NCBI GenBank assembly: GCA_950097015.1
Contig: CATNEN010000001.1
Coordinates: 19,162,501-19,226,500, forward strand
Origin: Macrostomum hystrix
Taxonomy: Eukaryota; Platyhelminthes; Macrostomidae
Direction of reading: 5' to 3'
DNA: 64,000 nt
Shown here one piece after another: positions 12,645 through 23,390 of the stretch. Below the pieces are notes generated by a model. That model saw only the letters and a list, made by a program, of their open reading frames with translations, made no database searches and was not told the DNA's origin. The position numbers and the translations under genes are program-made. Every line of letters starts with the position of its first letter. The first letter of the stretch is position 1.

Positions 12645-12865
12645 CAAAAGTGACGTTGCACATTCTAGAAAATATGACATCTGTGTGTTCTGTGAGACTG
12701 CAAAAGTGACGTTTGCACATTCTAGAAAATATGACATCTGTGTGTTCTGTGAGACTGCAAAAGTGACGTTTGCACATTCTAGAAAATATGACATCTGTGT
12801 GTTCTGTGAGACTACAAAAGTGACGTTTGCACATTCTAGAAAATATGACATCTGTGTGTTCTGTG
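12645..12865. repeat. 60-bp tandem repeat, about 3.7 copies
   Basis: Units carrying gtgacgtttgcacattctag recur every 60 bp (near 12650, 12711, 12771 and 12831). Because 60 is a multiple of three, several frames on both strands are open and give artefactual repetitive peptides. Confidence 0.9.
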
Positions 12866-13488
12866 TGTACCCCAACATTTCTTTTATTTGGAGAGGCAAC
12901 TGAATTTGAAATTGAATACATAAGTGAATCCGCCAGGTGGATTCTACCAGGTGGAAAAATGCATCCATCAGAGTGGGACCAATGACAGTCTGACTCTCTC
13001 CTCTAACCATCGCTGCCACACCGTGACACCAGTGCTAAATGTAGTCGAAGCTGCACTATATGGCCTAATTAATATTAATATCTCGGGTTCATCTACTGAC
13101 AAACATATAAAGTACGGTACAGTAGTTGTACTGACTAGGTTAAGCCAGATACACACACATATTTATTGTATTGATATGGTCAGTGTTCGTTAAACTCTGA
13201 CTTACCTCATTATTGGCTTCGTAGCACCTCATTTTGCTCATAGATGAGTATATATATGTTCATGACGAATGGTTCCCTTTAATTTCCGTTTCTCTGAGGG
13301 ATGTCATATCCGTGTGACATTCACAAAATCGTGCTGTGCATCCACAAGCTACATGTATATATCTTATATATCTTATATATCTGCAGGGCTGGGGACTTGG
13401 GGGATCCCAGACAGACGGCCCAACCCAGTCGCACGCAAACCAAGCATGAGACACAAACAACAGCAGACAGTGGTGACAAGTGCATGCA
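12866..13488. other. No gene seen
   Basis: Mixed unique sequence with a short tatatctta repeat near 13352-13380. ORFs on both strands overlap one another without coding character. Confidence 0.4.
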
Positions 13489-15925
13489 AACGGCAATAGG
13501 TGCCCACAAGCTCGAGCCCCAGTTAAAGTTTATAACTCTGGCTACAATAGTAATAATTACGTAGTCTGTGTGCTGCGAAACAACAACAACAACAACAACA
13601 ATATACGCCAGGTCTCTCCATGGAAACTGGAGAAACTGGGGAAACTGGGAAACTGGCTGCGAAACGCATGCATTTAAGGCCAAGCGTGGCACCAATTGTT
13701 GGTTTCTTGAATTTTCCTAAACGGCAATAGGTGCCCACAAGCTCCAGTTCAAGTTTATAAATCGGGCTACAATAGTAATTAAGTATAGTCTTTGTAGTGC
13801 GAAAATCATGTAGTTGAAGCCAAGCGTGGCACCAATTGTTGGTTTCTTGAATTTTCCTAAACGGCAATAGGTGCCCACAAGCTCCAGTTCAAGTTTATAA
13901 ATCGGGCTACAATAGTAATTAAGTATAGTCTTTGTAGTGCGAAAATCATGTAGTTGAGGCCAAGCGTGGCACCAATTGTTGGTTTCTTGAATTTTCCTAA
14001 ACGGCAATAGGTGCCCACAAGCTCCAGTTCAAGTTTATAAATCTGGCTACAATAGTAATTAAGTATAGTCTTTGTAGTGCGAAAATCATGTAGTTGAGGC
14101 CAAGCGTGGCACTGCAATTGTTGGTTTCTTGAATTTTCCTAAACGGCAATAGGTGCCCACAAGCTCCAGTTCAAGTTTATAAATCGGGTTACAATAGTAA
14201 TTAAGTATAGTCTTTGTAGTGCGAAAATAATGTAGTTGAGGCCAAGCGTGGCACTGCAATTGTTGGTTTCTTGAATTTTCCTAAACGGCAATAGGTGCCC
14301 ACAAGCTCCAGTTCAAGTTTATAAATCGGGCTACAATAGTAATTAAGTATAGTCTTTGTAGTGCGAAAATCATGTAGTTGAGGCCAAGCGTGGCACCAAT
14401 TACTGGTTTCTTGAATTTTCCTAAACGGCAATAGGTGCCCACAAGCTCCAGTTCAAGTTTATAAATCGGGCTACAATAGTAATTAAGTATAGTCTTTGTA
14501 GTGCGAAAATCATGTAGTTGAGGCCAAGCGTGGCACCAATTACTGGTTTCTTGAATTTTACTAAACGGCAATAGGTGCCCACAAGCTCCAGTTCAAGTTT
14601 ATAAATCGGGCTACAATAGTAATTAAGTATAGTCTTTGTAGTGCGAAAATCATGTAGTTGAGGCCAAGCGTGGCACCAATTACTGGTTTCTTGAATTTTC
14701 CTAAACGGCAATAGGTGCCCACAAGCTCCAGTTCAAGTTTATAAATCTGGCTACAATAGTAATTCAGTATAGTCTTTGTAGTGCGAAAATCATGTAGTTG
14801 AGGCCAAGCGTGGCACTGCAATTGTTGGTTTCTTGAATTTTCCTAAACGGCAATAGGTGCCCACAAGCTCCAGTTCAAGTTTATAAATCGGGCTACAATA
14901 GTAATTAAGTATAGTCTTTGTAGTGCGAAAATCATGTAGTTGAGGCCAAGCGTGGCACTGCAATTGTTGGTTTCTTGAATTTTCCTAAACGGCAATAGGT
15001 GCCCACAAGCTCCAGTTCAAGTTTATAAATCTGGCTACAATAGTAATTAAGTATAGTCTTTGTAGTGCGAAAATCATGTAGTTGAGGTCAAGCGTGGCAC
15101 CAATTGTTGGTTTCTTGAATTTTCCTAAACGGCAATAGGTGCCCACAAGCTCCAGTTCAAGTTTATAAATCGGGCTACAATAGTAATTAAGTATAGTCTT
15201 TGTAGTGCGAAAATCATGTAGTTGAGGCCAAGCGTGGCACTGCAATTGTTGGTTTCTTGAATTTTCCTAAACGGCAATAGGTGCCCACAAGCTCCAGTTC
15301 AAGTTTATAAATCTGGCTACAATAGTAATTAAGTATAGTCTTTGTAGTGCGAAAATCATGTAGTTGAGGTCAAGCGTGGCACCAATTGTTGGTTTCTTGA
15401 ATTTTCCTAAACGGCAATAGGTGCCCACAAGCTCCAGTTCAAGTTTATAAATCGGGCTACAATAGTAATTAAGTATAGTCTTTGTAGTGCGAAAATCATG
15501 TAGTTGAGGTCAAGCGTGGCACCAATTGTTGGTTTCTTGAATTTTCCTAAACGGCAATAGGTGCCCACAAGCTCCAGTTCAAGTTTATAAATCGGGCTAC
15601 AATAGTAATTAAGTATAGTCTTTGTAGTGCGAAAATCATGTAGTTGAGGCCAAGCGTGGCACTGCAATTGTTGGTTTCTTGAATTTTCCTAAACGGCAAT
15701 AGGTGCCCACAAGCTCCAGTTCAAGTTTATAAATCGGGTTACAATAGTAATTAAGTATAGTCTTTGTAGTGCGAAAATCATGTAGTTGAGGCCAAGCGTG
15801 GCACTGCAATTGTTGGTTTCTTGAATTTTCCTAAACGGCAATAGGTGCCCACAAGCTCCAGTTCAAGTTTATAAATCTGGCTGCAATAGTAATAATTAAG
15901 TATAGTCTGTGTGATGCGACGCCGC
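13489..15925. repeat. 140/142-bp satellite array, 16 core units plus a divergent edge unit
   Basis: Units were marked at acggcaataggtgcccac: 13489 (divergent), 13721, 13861, 14001, 14143, 14285, 14425, 14565, 14705, 14847, 14989, 15129, 15271, 15411, 15551, 15693 and 15835. Spacing alternates between 140 bp (gcaccaattg form) and 142 bp (gcactgcaattg form). Core units are almost identical, so the array was homogenised recently. The first and last units share variants (taataatt, tctgtgtg) that the core lacks. A (CAA)n tract sits in the edge unit at about 13580-13602. The 86-125 codon minus-strand ORFs here are repeat artefacts. Confidence 0.97.
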
Positions 15926-16024
15926 AGGCTTACTTATTGACCCCGGATTTCGACAGGGATCGCTTCTACGTCTATCCCAGAATACGGGGAATCAAATCCC
16001 ATCGAAATTCATCAAAGTTAACTT

Positions 16025-16235
16025 TCTCCTCTCTGTGCCCTCACTTTCTCCACTCTGTGCCCTCACTTTCTCCTTTGTGCCCTCACTTTCTCCACTCTGT
16101 GCCCTCACTTTCTCCTCTGTGCCCTCACTTTCTCCTCTGTGCCCTCACTTTCTCCTCTGTGCCCTCACTCTCTCCTCTCTGTCACCCCACTCTCTCCTCT
16201 GTCACCTCACCCTCTTCTCTGTCACCTCACCCTGT
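16025..16235. repeat. ctctgtgccctcactttct minisatellite
   Basis: About ten degenerate units of roughly 19-25 bp based on tctgtgccctcactttctcc. The array becomes more divergent to the right (gtcacctcaccctc). Confidence 0.85.
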
Positions 16236-16599
16236 GATTCCAAGAAAGAAGTAATAATAATAACATAATAATAATTTTAGTCAGTATACCTTGCAGCAGG
16301 TCACCTATGCCGTGCCTGTGCGGCACAATTTTTGCCAATGAGATGCGCTGATATGTTTTGATAAATTAGCTTATGTATTTTCCCTGAAGATTGACACGGA
16401 AAAGAATTGGTGAAAAGTCCTAGTTAGACAGAAACATTAATTGAACAAAGTACAGACCCTCACGTAAAAACACATACAGTGCATGCACAGTGAGCATAAA
16501 GAAAGCAGGTATTAGAGTTTGATATTTTATCATTGTCAAACGCGTTCAGAACTTCAGAACTCTCTCCTCTCACTCCGCTGCTCGTTTGCAAGGGAGCAC
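16236..16599. other. No gene seen
   Basis: Short AT-rich spacer with an (aat)n-like stretch near 16248-16275. Confidence 0.4.
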
Positions 16600-17054
16600 G
16601 ACCATTGAAGAAATTGCATGACTACCAGGGAAAACTGAATAATTTAGTCATCGGAACATATTCTGAACAGTTTGACTCTAGCTCTCCTCTGACCATCCAA
16701 GAAATTGCATGACTACCAGGGAAAACTGAATAATTTAGTCATCGGAACATATTCTGAACAGTTTGACTCTAGCTCTCCTCTGACCATTGAAGAAATTGCA
16801 TGACTACCAGGGAAAACTGAATAATTTAGTCATCGGAACATATTCTGAACAGTTTGACTCTAGCTCTCCTCTGACCATCCAAGAAATTGTATGACTACCA
16901 GGGAAAACTGAATAATTTAGTCATCGGAACATATTCTGAACAGTTTGACTCTAGCTCTCCTCTGACCATCCAAGAAATTGCATGACTACCAGGGAAAACT
17001 GAATAATTTAGTCATCGGAACATATTCTGAACAGTTTGACTCTAGCTCTCCTCT
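16600..17054. repeat. 91-bp tandem repeat, five units
   Basis: Units beginning gaccat(t/c) start at 16600, 16691, 16782, 16873 and 16964, a constant 91-bp period, with a partial start at 17055. They are near-identical, differing at ttga/ccaa after gaccat and in one g/a. No coding sense. Confidence 0.95.
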
Positions 17055-17467
17055 GACCATTGTTGCCACACCTGGGCTAAATTACTCTAGCTAAGTGTAA
17101 TGACTATAGGTAAGTCAAATACATGCACAAGTAGGATTGCAGGCAAGCAGACACGAAAGGTGTACACACGCATATGAGCATTCACACTTGTATGCATATG
17201 AACGCATATGAAGCAATTATGAAGTCAGATTGGCCGAGTTCGCATAACAACAAAACGCCTTGGACGACTGGAGGGAATTGAAAAATGACATTAGACAAGG
17301 CTAAAGGCGTAGAAGTGCGTAGCCACGTACCTTTAATTGTGCAAATAGTTATAAAAGCTAAAATATCGTTAGCAAGATGCTTCTTCAAAGATTGGTCACA
17401 ACGGTTGAAAGACCAGAAACACCGCCTAAAAAATTGTATGGATCGTCATTTCCATTGTGTTGAATGC
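17055..17467. other. No gene seen
   Basis: Unique sequence. Just after it (about 17468-17516) a 24-bp segment containing tcgcgcacgtcatc and tgttgacatc is tandemly duplicated. Confidence 0.4.
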
Positions 17468-17479
17468 TCGCGCACGTCA

Positions 17480-18005
17480 TCATGTTGACATCGCGCACGT
17501 CATCCTGTTGACATCAGAATTGTAGCTTAAAGCTGCAGCGGAGCGTTGATTACAACTGTAGTCTTGGGCCCCAGGCACCTGTGGATTTAAATCAACTGAA
17601 TGAGCACTCGTAGGTTGACCAGCTGCTGGAAGAGCCGGCGATATTTCGTTGGCAGGAGCTTTACCACCAACAGCGATGTTGCGTAGCTCGTCAATGAAAC
17701 TTAATGCAGCAAGGTTAGCAGCTTTGAAGTCCTCAGTCGTGATGATGATTCTATCGCCTCCTCTTCTCCCGCGATTGTGAATGAGCATGTGCATATCGAA
17801 TCCCGAAGTGATAGTAGAGCAATATGGACAGAGATAAAAAATAGGAGACAACTCCAGCTTATGTTGTAGGCGACAGTAGCGAAGGTTGGCGTCGATTCGC
17901 CTTTCAGATAGGTCCGGATGAGCTCCGCGGCAATGCTGTTTAAAACCTGATGCCCTGCCACTCTAGTGGCACTGAAGACACGTAATCGCGGCGTGAATGT
18001 TGGGA
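17480..18005 (-). pseudogene. Decayed two-finger zinc-finger gene, paralogue of 18811-19545
   Basis: The minus frame reads TCLQCH, a stop, then SGRASGFKQHCRGAHPDL, a linker, then LCPYCSTITSGFDMHMLIHN, and runs to a stop at 17480. Spacing of both Cys/His sets (C-x2-C-x11-H-x4-H, then C-x2-C-x9-H-x3-H) matches the gene at 18811-19545, and the linker has the same length class. An in-frame TAG inside finger 1 breaks it. Translation could restart at an ATG downstream and keep only finger 2 (about 123 aa). It sits just downstream of repeat module A with a TATA-like sequence, the same arrangement as its intact relative, so it is probably a decayed module duplicate. Confidence 0.6.
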
Positions 18006-18114
18006 GGTGTCATCAACTTTCAATGGAAGTGATGCTGGCCTGAAATTTATTCGAGATTGAAGTTTGAAACGTTGACAATTAAAGCTAGACCCTAAATGAA
18101 GGCGTGAACGCTAA

Positions 18115-18121
18115 TATATAA
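18115..18121 (-). promoter_or_regulatory. TATA-like box for the decayed zinc-finger gene
   Basis: On the minus strand this reads TTATATATTAGCG, about 110 nt upstream of the finger-1 codons. The intact relative has an equivalent box. Confidence 0.35.
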
Positions 18122-18262
18122 ACGCTAATAAGGACATTGATCTGCCATGCATATAATTGTATAAAGCAGGCAGTCTATTCTCAAATGTACATCTATCTCC
18201 ATTTGTCCTAGTTGTTCCCTGCACAGCCAACTAATGAGCAGAAAGAAAGCGCATCTAAAAAA

Positions 18263-18735
18263 CAAGCAATTAAAAAACGAAAACGCGAAACACTGTTTAG
18301 GAGCCCCTCCATTTATTTGACAGACAATGAAACTGTGAGCTATATAATAATAATAAAACGGAATTGAACGGAAAAGCTGATAAATGAACGAATTTAATAG
18401 TGTCATTAGTCCCACGAATAAAAACAGCTAACGTAAGTACACTGCCAGTCCGCTGGATAGTGCAAACATGCACGGTAAGATTGGCAGCGCACGGTAATTA
18501 GCAGATTTTATTCGCGCTCAACGAGTCCGCCGCGAGAAGGCTGACACATGGGCTCATAGCGCTTTAAAACGTAGCGCTTCACAGCACATTGAATTGCATG
18601 TGCAAAGTGATCTGTAAATATTTTGCTAGTTGAATGAATTGTATCCAAAATTTGGCCTCACTGGTATTAATTTTAGCGTTCTTAAACTTAACGCTTCACA
18701 GCACCCACACAAAAGTAGGTGCAGAGTGACTTGCT
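18263..18735. repeat. KDZ-neighbourhood repeat module, copy A
   Basis: Nearly identical over its length to 19676-20262. It contains one about 118-bp subunit beginning gcttcacagcacattg and ending in gtaggtgcagagtgac; copy B has two. On the minus strand the module begins 76 nt after the stop of the zinc-finger gene. The shared sequence includes a short ORF (MGLMTLLNSFIYQLFRS...) present in both copies, which is just repeat sequence. Confidence 0.9.
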
Positions 18736-18810
18736 GTAATTGGCTCTGTCGATATACCAATTTTTCCATGGGATAGGGGTGGTATGGTATTTTGTTCCAA
18801 CAGGAAGACC

Positions 18811-19545
18811 TCAGGTAGCAATTTTTATGGGAGACGAGGTGGGAATTTTCGGGTTATATCGGGTCAAGTTGGTAGCAGATTTACGCAAGACAATAGGCGG
18901 TAAGGGTTTGACGCAATAAGGGACTCTTGGAGGAATCACAAATGGTAATGGGTTTCGACAGATTTTAGCTGGAACTCGATGAGTTTCTGGCGTAGGTTTA
19001 GGACTTTTAGGAGCACCTTCAGAAGAGTTGCAGCGCTCTTCCTGCTGCTGCTGTTCTGCGGGAATTTTTGTTGACGCACTCGTCTCTTGGCTAGTTGCTG
19101 ATGTAATTTGTACCTCGCCGATATCCTTGTACATCTCAACCAGAATAGATAGCTGACTAGCAGCGAACTCAAGTTCCATGTATTGGAGTGGATGCTTTTC
19201 TTCTGTAGCAAGTTTGTGAAGTTCTGCTACACGCCGCGAACCTGATTCGCGTAATTTCAGGACAGCCGCACGACCCGCGAGGGCTTTGCGGCGGTATGTA
19301 GAGCCATATTCAGGTACGTGGCATCTCTTAAAATGCGCTCTTTGGTGAGAAATCAGAGCCCCGCATATCGGACAGAGACACACCGGCTTCGCTTTTGAAG
19401 TCGCCTTCGCGAAGTCAATCATCGCCTGAATCCTGTCATCCTCCAGAGCGGGGTGCCTTTTCTCGCAATGCCTCCAAAGCATGTAGGATCGACCAGTCCA
19501 ATTGGAACAGACAAGACAGGACACTTTCGCGTGTTTGTTGGGCAT
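18811..19545 (-). CDS. Two-finger C2H2/BED-like zinc-finger protein, probable transposon passenger
   Basis: An intact 244-aa minus-strand ORF. Finger 1 uses C10, C13, H26 and H31, with an aromatic/basic pattern (CLVCSNWTGRSYMLWRH). Finger 2 uses C58, C61, H71 and H76. An Arg/Ala-rich helix follows (about 85-125), then a Ser/Pro-rich tail with many KP/PP pairs. Two DNA-binding fingers plus a disordered tail suggest a small regulator or an accessory DNA-binding protein. It lies between two copies of a repeat that also follows the KDZ transposase, has its own TATA box, is on the same strand and has a decayed duplicate at 17480-18005. This makes it likely cargo or a partner of that transposon. 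The biochemical role is inferred only from the fingers. Confidence 0.72.
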   Translation of the reverse strand: MPNKHAKVSCLVCSNWTGRSYMLWRHCEKRHPALEDDRIQAMIDFAKATSKAKPVCLCPICGALISHQRAHFKRCHVPEYGSTYRRKALAGRAAVLKLRESGSRRVAELHKLATEEKHPLQYMELEFAASQLSILVEMYKDIGEVQITSATSQETSASTKIPAEQQQQEERCNSSEGAPKSPKPTPETHRVPAKICRNPLPFVIPPRVPYCVKPLPPIVLRKSATNLTRYNPKIPTSSPIKIAT

Positions 19546-19617
19546 GATGAGTTTTGTGTGTTTACAGTTTGAAGTTTAAAGTTTTTTTTAAGTTGCCTGC
19601 GTTTCGCTGAAATCGGT

Positions 19618-19625
19618 GACGTATA
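19618..19625 (-). promoter_or_regulatory. TATA box of the zinc-finger gene
   Basis: Minus-strand CTATATAC lies about 75 nt before the ATG at 19545 and just after the end of repeat copy B. This is a good position for a short 5' leader. Confidence 0.5.
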
Positions 19626-19675
19626 TAGGCACAAGTATGTAAATGCTAAAAAAGGAAAACATGTTTATCAAGCAC

Positions 19676-20262
19676 GGCAAGCAATGAAAAAATAAGAACG
19701 AGAAACACTGTTTAGGAGCCCCTCCATTTATTTGACAGACAATGAAACTGTGAGCTATATAATAATAATAAAACGGAATTGAACGGAAAAGCTGATAAAT
19801 GAACGAATTTAATAGTGTCATTAGTCCCACGAATAAAAACAGCTAACGTAAGTACACTGCCAGTCCGCTGGATAGTGCAAACATGCACGGTAAGATTGGC
19901 AGAGCACGGTAATTAGCAGATTTTATTCGCGCTCAACGAGTCCGCCGCGAGAAGGCTGACACATGGGCTCATAGCGCTTTAAAATGTAGCGCTTCACAGC
20001 ACATTGAATTGCATGTGCAAAGTGACCTGTAAATATTTTGCTAGTTGAAAGAAATATGTGTCCAAACTTTGGGCTTACTGGTATTAATTTTAGCGTTCTT
20101 AAACTTAACGCTTCACAGCACATTGTATTGCATGTGCAAAGTGACCTGCAAAAAATTTGCTAGTTGAAAGAAATGTGTCCAAATTTTGGGCTTAATGGTA
20201 TTAATTTTAGCGATCTTAAACTTAACGCTTCACAGCACCCACACAAAAGTAGGTGCAGAGTG
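19676..20262. repeat. KDZ-neighbourhood repeat module, copy B
   Basis: Matches copy A (18263-18735) almost base for base but with a second tandem 118-bp subunit (starts near 19990 and 20109). On the minus strand it starts about 74 nt after the transposase stop, the same distance as copy A from the zinc-finger stop. The subunits repeat gcatgtgcaaagtgacctg, a candidate binding site for a DNA-binding protein. Confidence 0.9.
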
Positions 20263-20336
20263 ACTTTACAAGGCAGCGCTTGACTTCAATTAAAAACACA
20301 AGTAACGGTGGAATCATCAGTACACTGGTTGGATAC

Positions 20337-22784
20337 TTAATCGGAGTCGCTATCAGAAGACTCCGAATCTTCTGAAGCAACCGCTTCATTAGCGCTCTGA
20401 CTCAGTGTGCTGAGGGAGAATTTATTCGCAAGAAGATATTTTACAGCATCAGTCACGCTTTTACTTGCAACATCTTCAAGCAGTCTTCTAAACAATTCCC
20501 GAAATTGAGCGGCTAAGCCCGGCTGATTCGCTAAGTCATCACAGAGGCTCTGCAAATTAACCTGAAGGTCAACCCACTCATCTGAAATAATATGCGCTTC
20601 TTCTTTTAGGCGTTTATATTTGTTACTGACGTCTATAGCCCGCTGACGAAATCGGATGGAAAGGTCGGTTCCAGACAAATGTTCATATTTCGCACTACGC
20701 GGTTTTTTATATTCATCGAAAGAAGCTCTGTCTTCAATTGGAAGACGAGCGTAGAGTTTTTTCATGTCGGATGCATAACTTTTAACCTTTCGCAAGCACA
20801 TTCTGGTTTGACTTTGGCCAACTGACTTACCAACCTGTTTACTCCAATGATCTCTGTGCACTGCAAGAGCGCGTAGCTCACATAGGATATCATCTTCCGA
20901 GTTGTGTACAGCTACTCGGAGGGAATCTTCATACCATTGGGAGCCTAAATCCAAAATTTCATCCTCAGAGATGACCAGACTGTCATTTCGGACCCCCGAG
21001 TGCTGCAAAATCGCAGACTGGCTTTGTAGCTCTTTTAGTTCACTTAGAATGCTTTTTCCCGCACCTACCATAAGCTTAATACGTTGTGTAAACCACCCAG
21101 AAGCGCTAAGAAGCTGTTGTGCATTAAAGAAGTATAGAATATGCGCCATGTATTGTGCTCGTCGGTCTTTCCGCATGTACTTTAAAAACTTACCGAACGG
21201 CCTGAGTTGAGACCAGGCTCGCTCAGTATTCTCTCCATCGCATAGACCTGCGCCTGGAGTAACGCGAACAGAAAACTTTTTTTGACAACTGGGCAGGTGA
21301 CCAAGAGCATGAAAAGCGTTTATTGCACAGCTACTCGCTTGAATGTTGGCACCAGACTTCGCAATAGCGGATTTAACCCGGCTGGATACGCGACAGCCTG
21401 TGAATTGGGATAAAGAGTAAGTCATGTTGTCATATAACTGTACACAAGCAACAGTATTTCATAGATTGTATGCATTTTATAAAATAATAATAAACTTACC
21501 CACGTCATATACGACAAGTAATTCCTTAGACACTTTGACGTTTCGCAGAAAGTGTTCAAGGCACTGTTCCAGGTAGCAAAACTTTTCTCCACCAGTTGTG
21601 ATATTTGAGCCACACAAAAGGCGATTGTGACGACAGAATAATCCAAAGAAACCCGTGACATCATGTCTCTGCTCACGGCTTAATGGTTCATGAGCACCGG
21701 CCTTCCAATTAGGACAATTCTGTTCCTCTGCTCGATTTTTTGGCACATCCGCTTTAATATCTACATAGACAAGCGGCGTAGGTAATGGACGACCATCTGA
21801 TGGTATTTCCAGTTGTGTACGCCCCTTGGCTTTAAAGCGCTGCCAACCAAATAGAGCATCTGCACAGACAACAGTTTTGCGCACAGCGTGATTATCTGGA
21901 CAGAGAAGACAATTATTTGGCCATTTTGCTGAGGCCATTTGCAGGTGGCGAAACCGCAGCAAAACATCATGTCGTTGAATGCGTTGATAAGTGCTTTTTA
22001 CAAGAGCCAAATTATATGTACCTTGTCCCAGAGTTGGCCCAATGAGCAGTGTACTGACCGCTCTGTGAACAGGCAACTGCCCAGTCATACACAAACTGTC
22101 TAGCAGGGACAAAAAGGTAAAAGAAAAGAATGCATACCCATCTGAATCAGGCTTTGACCCTTCGCAACAAGGGAAGAACCCTTGAGAAAGGAGTGCACCA
22201 ATAAGATCACAGGAGTCGCAGGTAATAAAAATGACCTTTACGCTTCCAGCCAGATCTATAAGGTCAACTTTTGTAGCCGCACAGACATTCAGATTCAATT
22301 TACTAGAAGCGCAGCAAAACATTTCAAAAGCATCGTGAGTAGCATCCAGTTCCTGAAACATTAGACTCTCCTTATTCCATATGAGAAACTTGTGGGCTGA
22401 AAACTTTTTATGCGTCTCATTCTTACAGCTGGCACATAAGCTAAGTCGACAAGTAACACATCGATATACACCTTCGTGCTCATAGCAAGAGGAACACAGA
22501 TTTAAGAGAAAATGCTTCTCGTAACTACCTCTGTATTTCTCAGCAAAGCTGTCAAAATCTACCCATTCAACATCTTCTACTGTAGGAGCAAAAGACTCAG
22601 GCATACCGACATCATTCTCGGTGCTAGCTTCCACTGGAACAGGAGTAGTTTCAGACACAGGACGCCGAGATGTTGAGCCTCGATTTCGGCCGCTAATGAT
22701 TGTCTTAATCTTTCTGGGTCGCCCACGACAGCCAGTTTGCAGTGTAGCTTTGACAACACGCTTCAGTTCGATGCCGCGATACAT
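20337..22784 (-). CDS. KDZ-class (Kyakuja-Dileera-Zisupton) transposase, one intron, 781 aa
   Basis: Exon 1 is 22784-21500 and exon 2 is 21397-20337 (1285 + 1061 nt, in phase). The intron (GTAAGT...TTCACAG) splits the Gly codon of a YDVGC motif. N-terminus: an AT-hook-like CRGRPRK (19-25), then a B-box-like Cys/His cluster (C97, C100, C109, C112, C117, C120, H125, H131) typical of KDZ proteins. Core: D309 in VVCADALF, GFFGLFCRH at about 378-386 followed by GGEK (398-401), YDVGC with D427, then AFHALGHLPSC (456-466) and a GLCDGENTERAWS block (480-491), matching the D...D...E signature order of KDZ transposases. The C-terminus is an acidic DSESSDSDSD tail. There are no internal stops or frameshifts, so it may be active. 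The ATG follows an acceptor-like tttccag, so an extra 5' exon is possible. Confidence 0.9.
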
Positions 22785-22800
22785 TGTCTGGAAATGAGAA

Positions 22801-23382
22801 AGTAATTTATAATCATTGGTTTACAGTATTTAATATTGTAGACAGACAACTGTTTTCTATTTAATACTATAAAGTTTTATATATTCTATAATGAAATCAT
22901 AGCACTTATATTCAACATATATTCCCACAAGTATTGTGGCCATGTAACTACAGTCTGTGGAGATTGCTGACCTGCACTTGGGCGTCATTTCTATACACTT
23001 GCTTGAATATAAAGAATTGAACATTTACTTAAAAATTTGCACACAAATCCCTTTTTCTCACTCTCACAAATTAACACATTACTGCCACCCATGGACTCCA
23101 TGGAATGTGACAAAGATTGGCAGACTTGGGGTGGCAGTTTGCTCAGCTTTGCCAGGGCCAGACTGTCATGCTGCAGTGTCCAGCTGCAGCTATTCTGCCT
23201 AGATGATCAGCCTGTCTGATACTGATACCAGCATGGACTTCTCTAATCCTCCAATGGATTGCCACTAATCTCAGTCGAATACCTTCTCAAGTGATTGATT
23301 TCAAGATTTCAATTTCACTATTTACGATATAAATATTGATCTTAAGTTCAAGGTCCACTGGAAAGAAGCCTTTATGTGCAAA
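22801..23382. other. No gene seen
   Basis: AT-rich upstream flank of the transposase. A sequence around 22834-22870 (gacaactgttttctatttaata) recurs in altered form near 24140-24165, suggesting a dispersed repeat. Confidence 0.4.
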
Positions 23383-23390
23383 GAGTATGC

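Larger units (their letters stand above)
17468..22800 (-). mobile_element. KDZ DNA transposon neighbourhood with duplicated repeat/zinc-finger modules
   Basis: On the minus strand the order is transposase, repeat B, TATA + zinc-finger gene, repeat A, TATA + decayed zinc-finger gene. I could not find convincing terminal inverted repeats or target duplications, so the element ends are not fixed and the limits given are those of the recognisable parts. Confidence 0.65.

Noticed and set aside
13523-15667. Series of minus ORFs of 76-124 codons repeating KIQETNNWCHAWPQLHDF
   Set aside because: They come from the 140/142-bp satellite. The 2-bp unit-length difference breaks the frame repeatedly, so no protein is under selection.
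18936-19211. 91-codon minus ORF overlapping the zinc-finger gene
   Set aside because: A shadow frame of the 244-aa zinc-finger ORF, lacking Cys/His pattern and coding composition.
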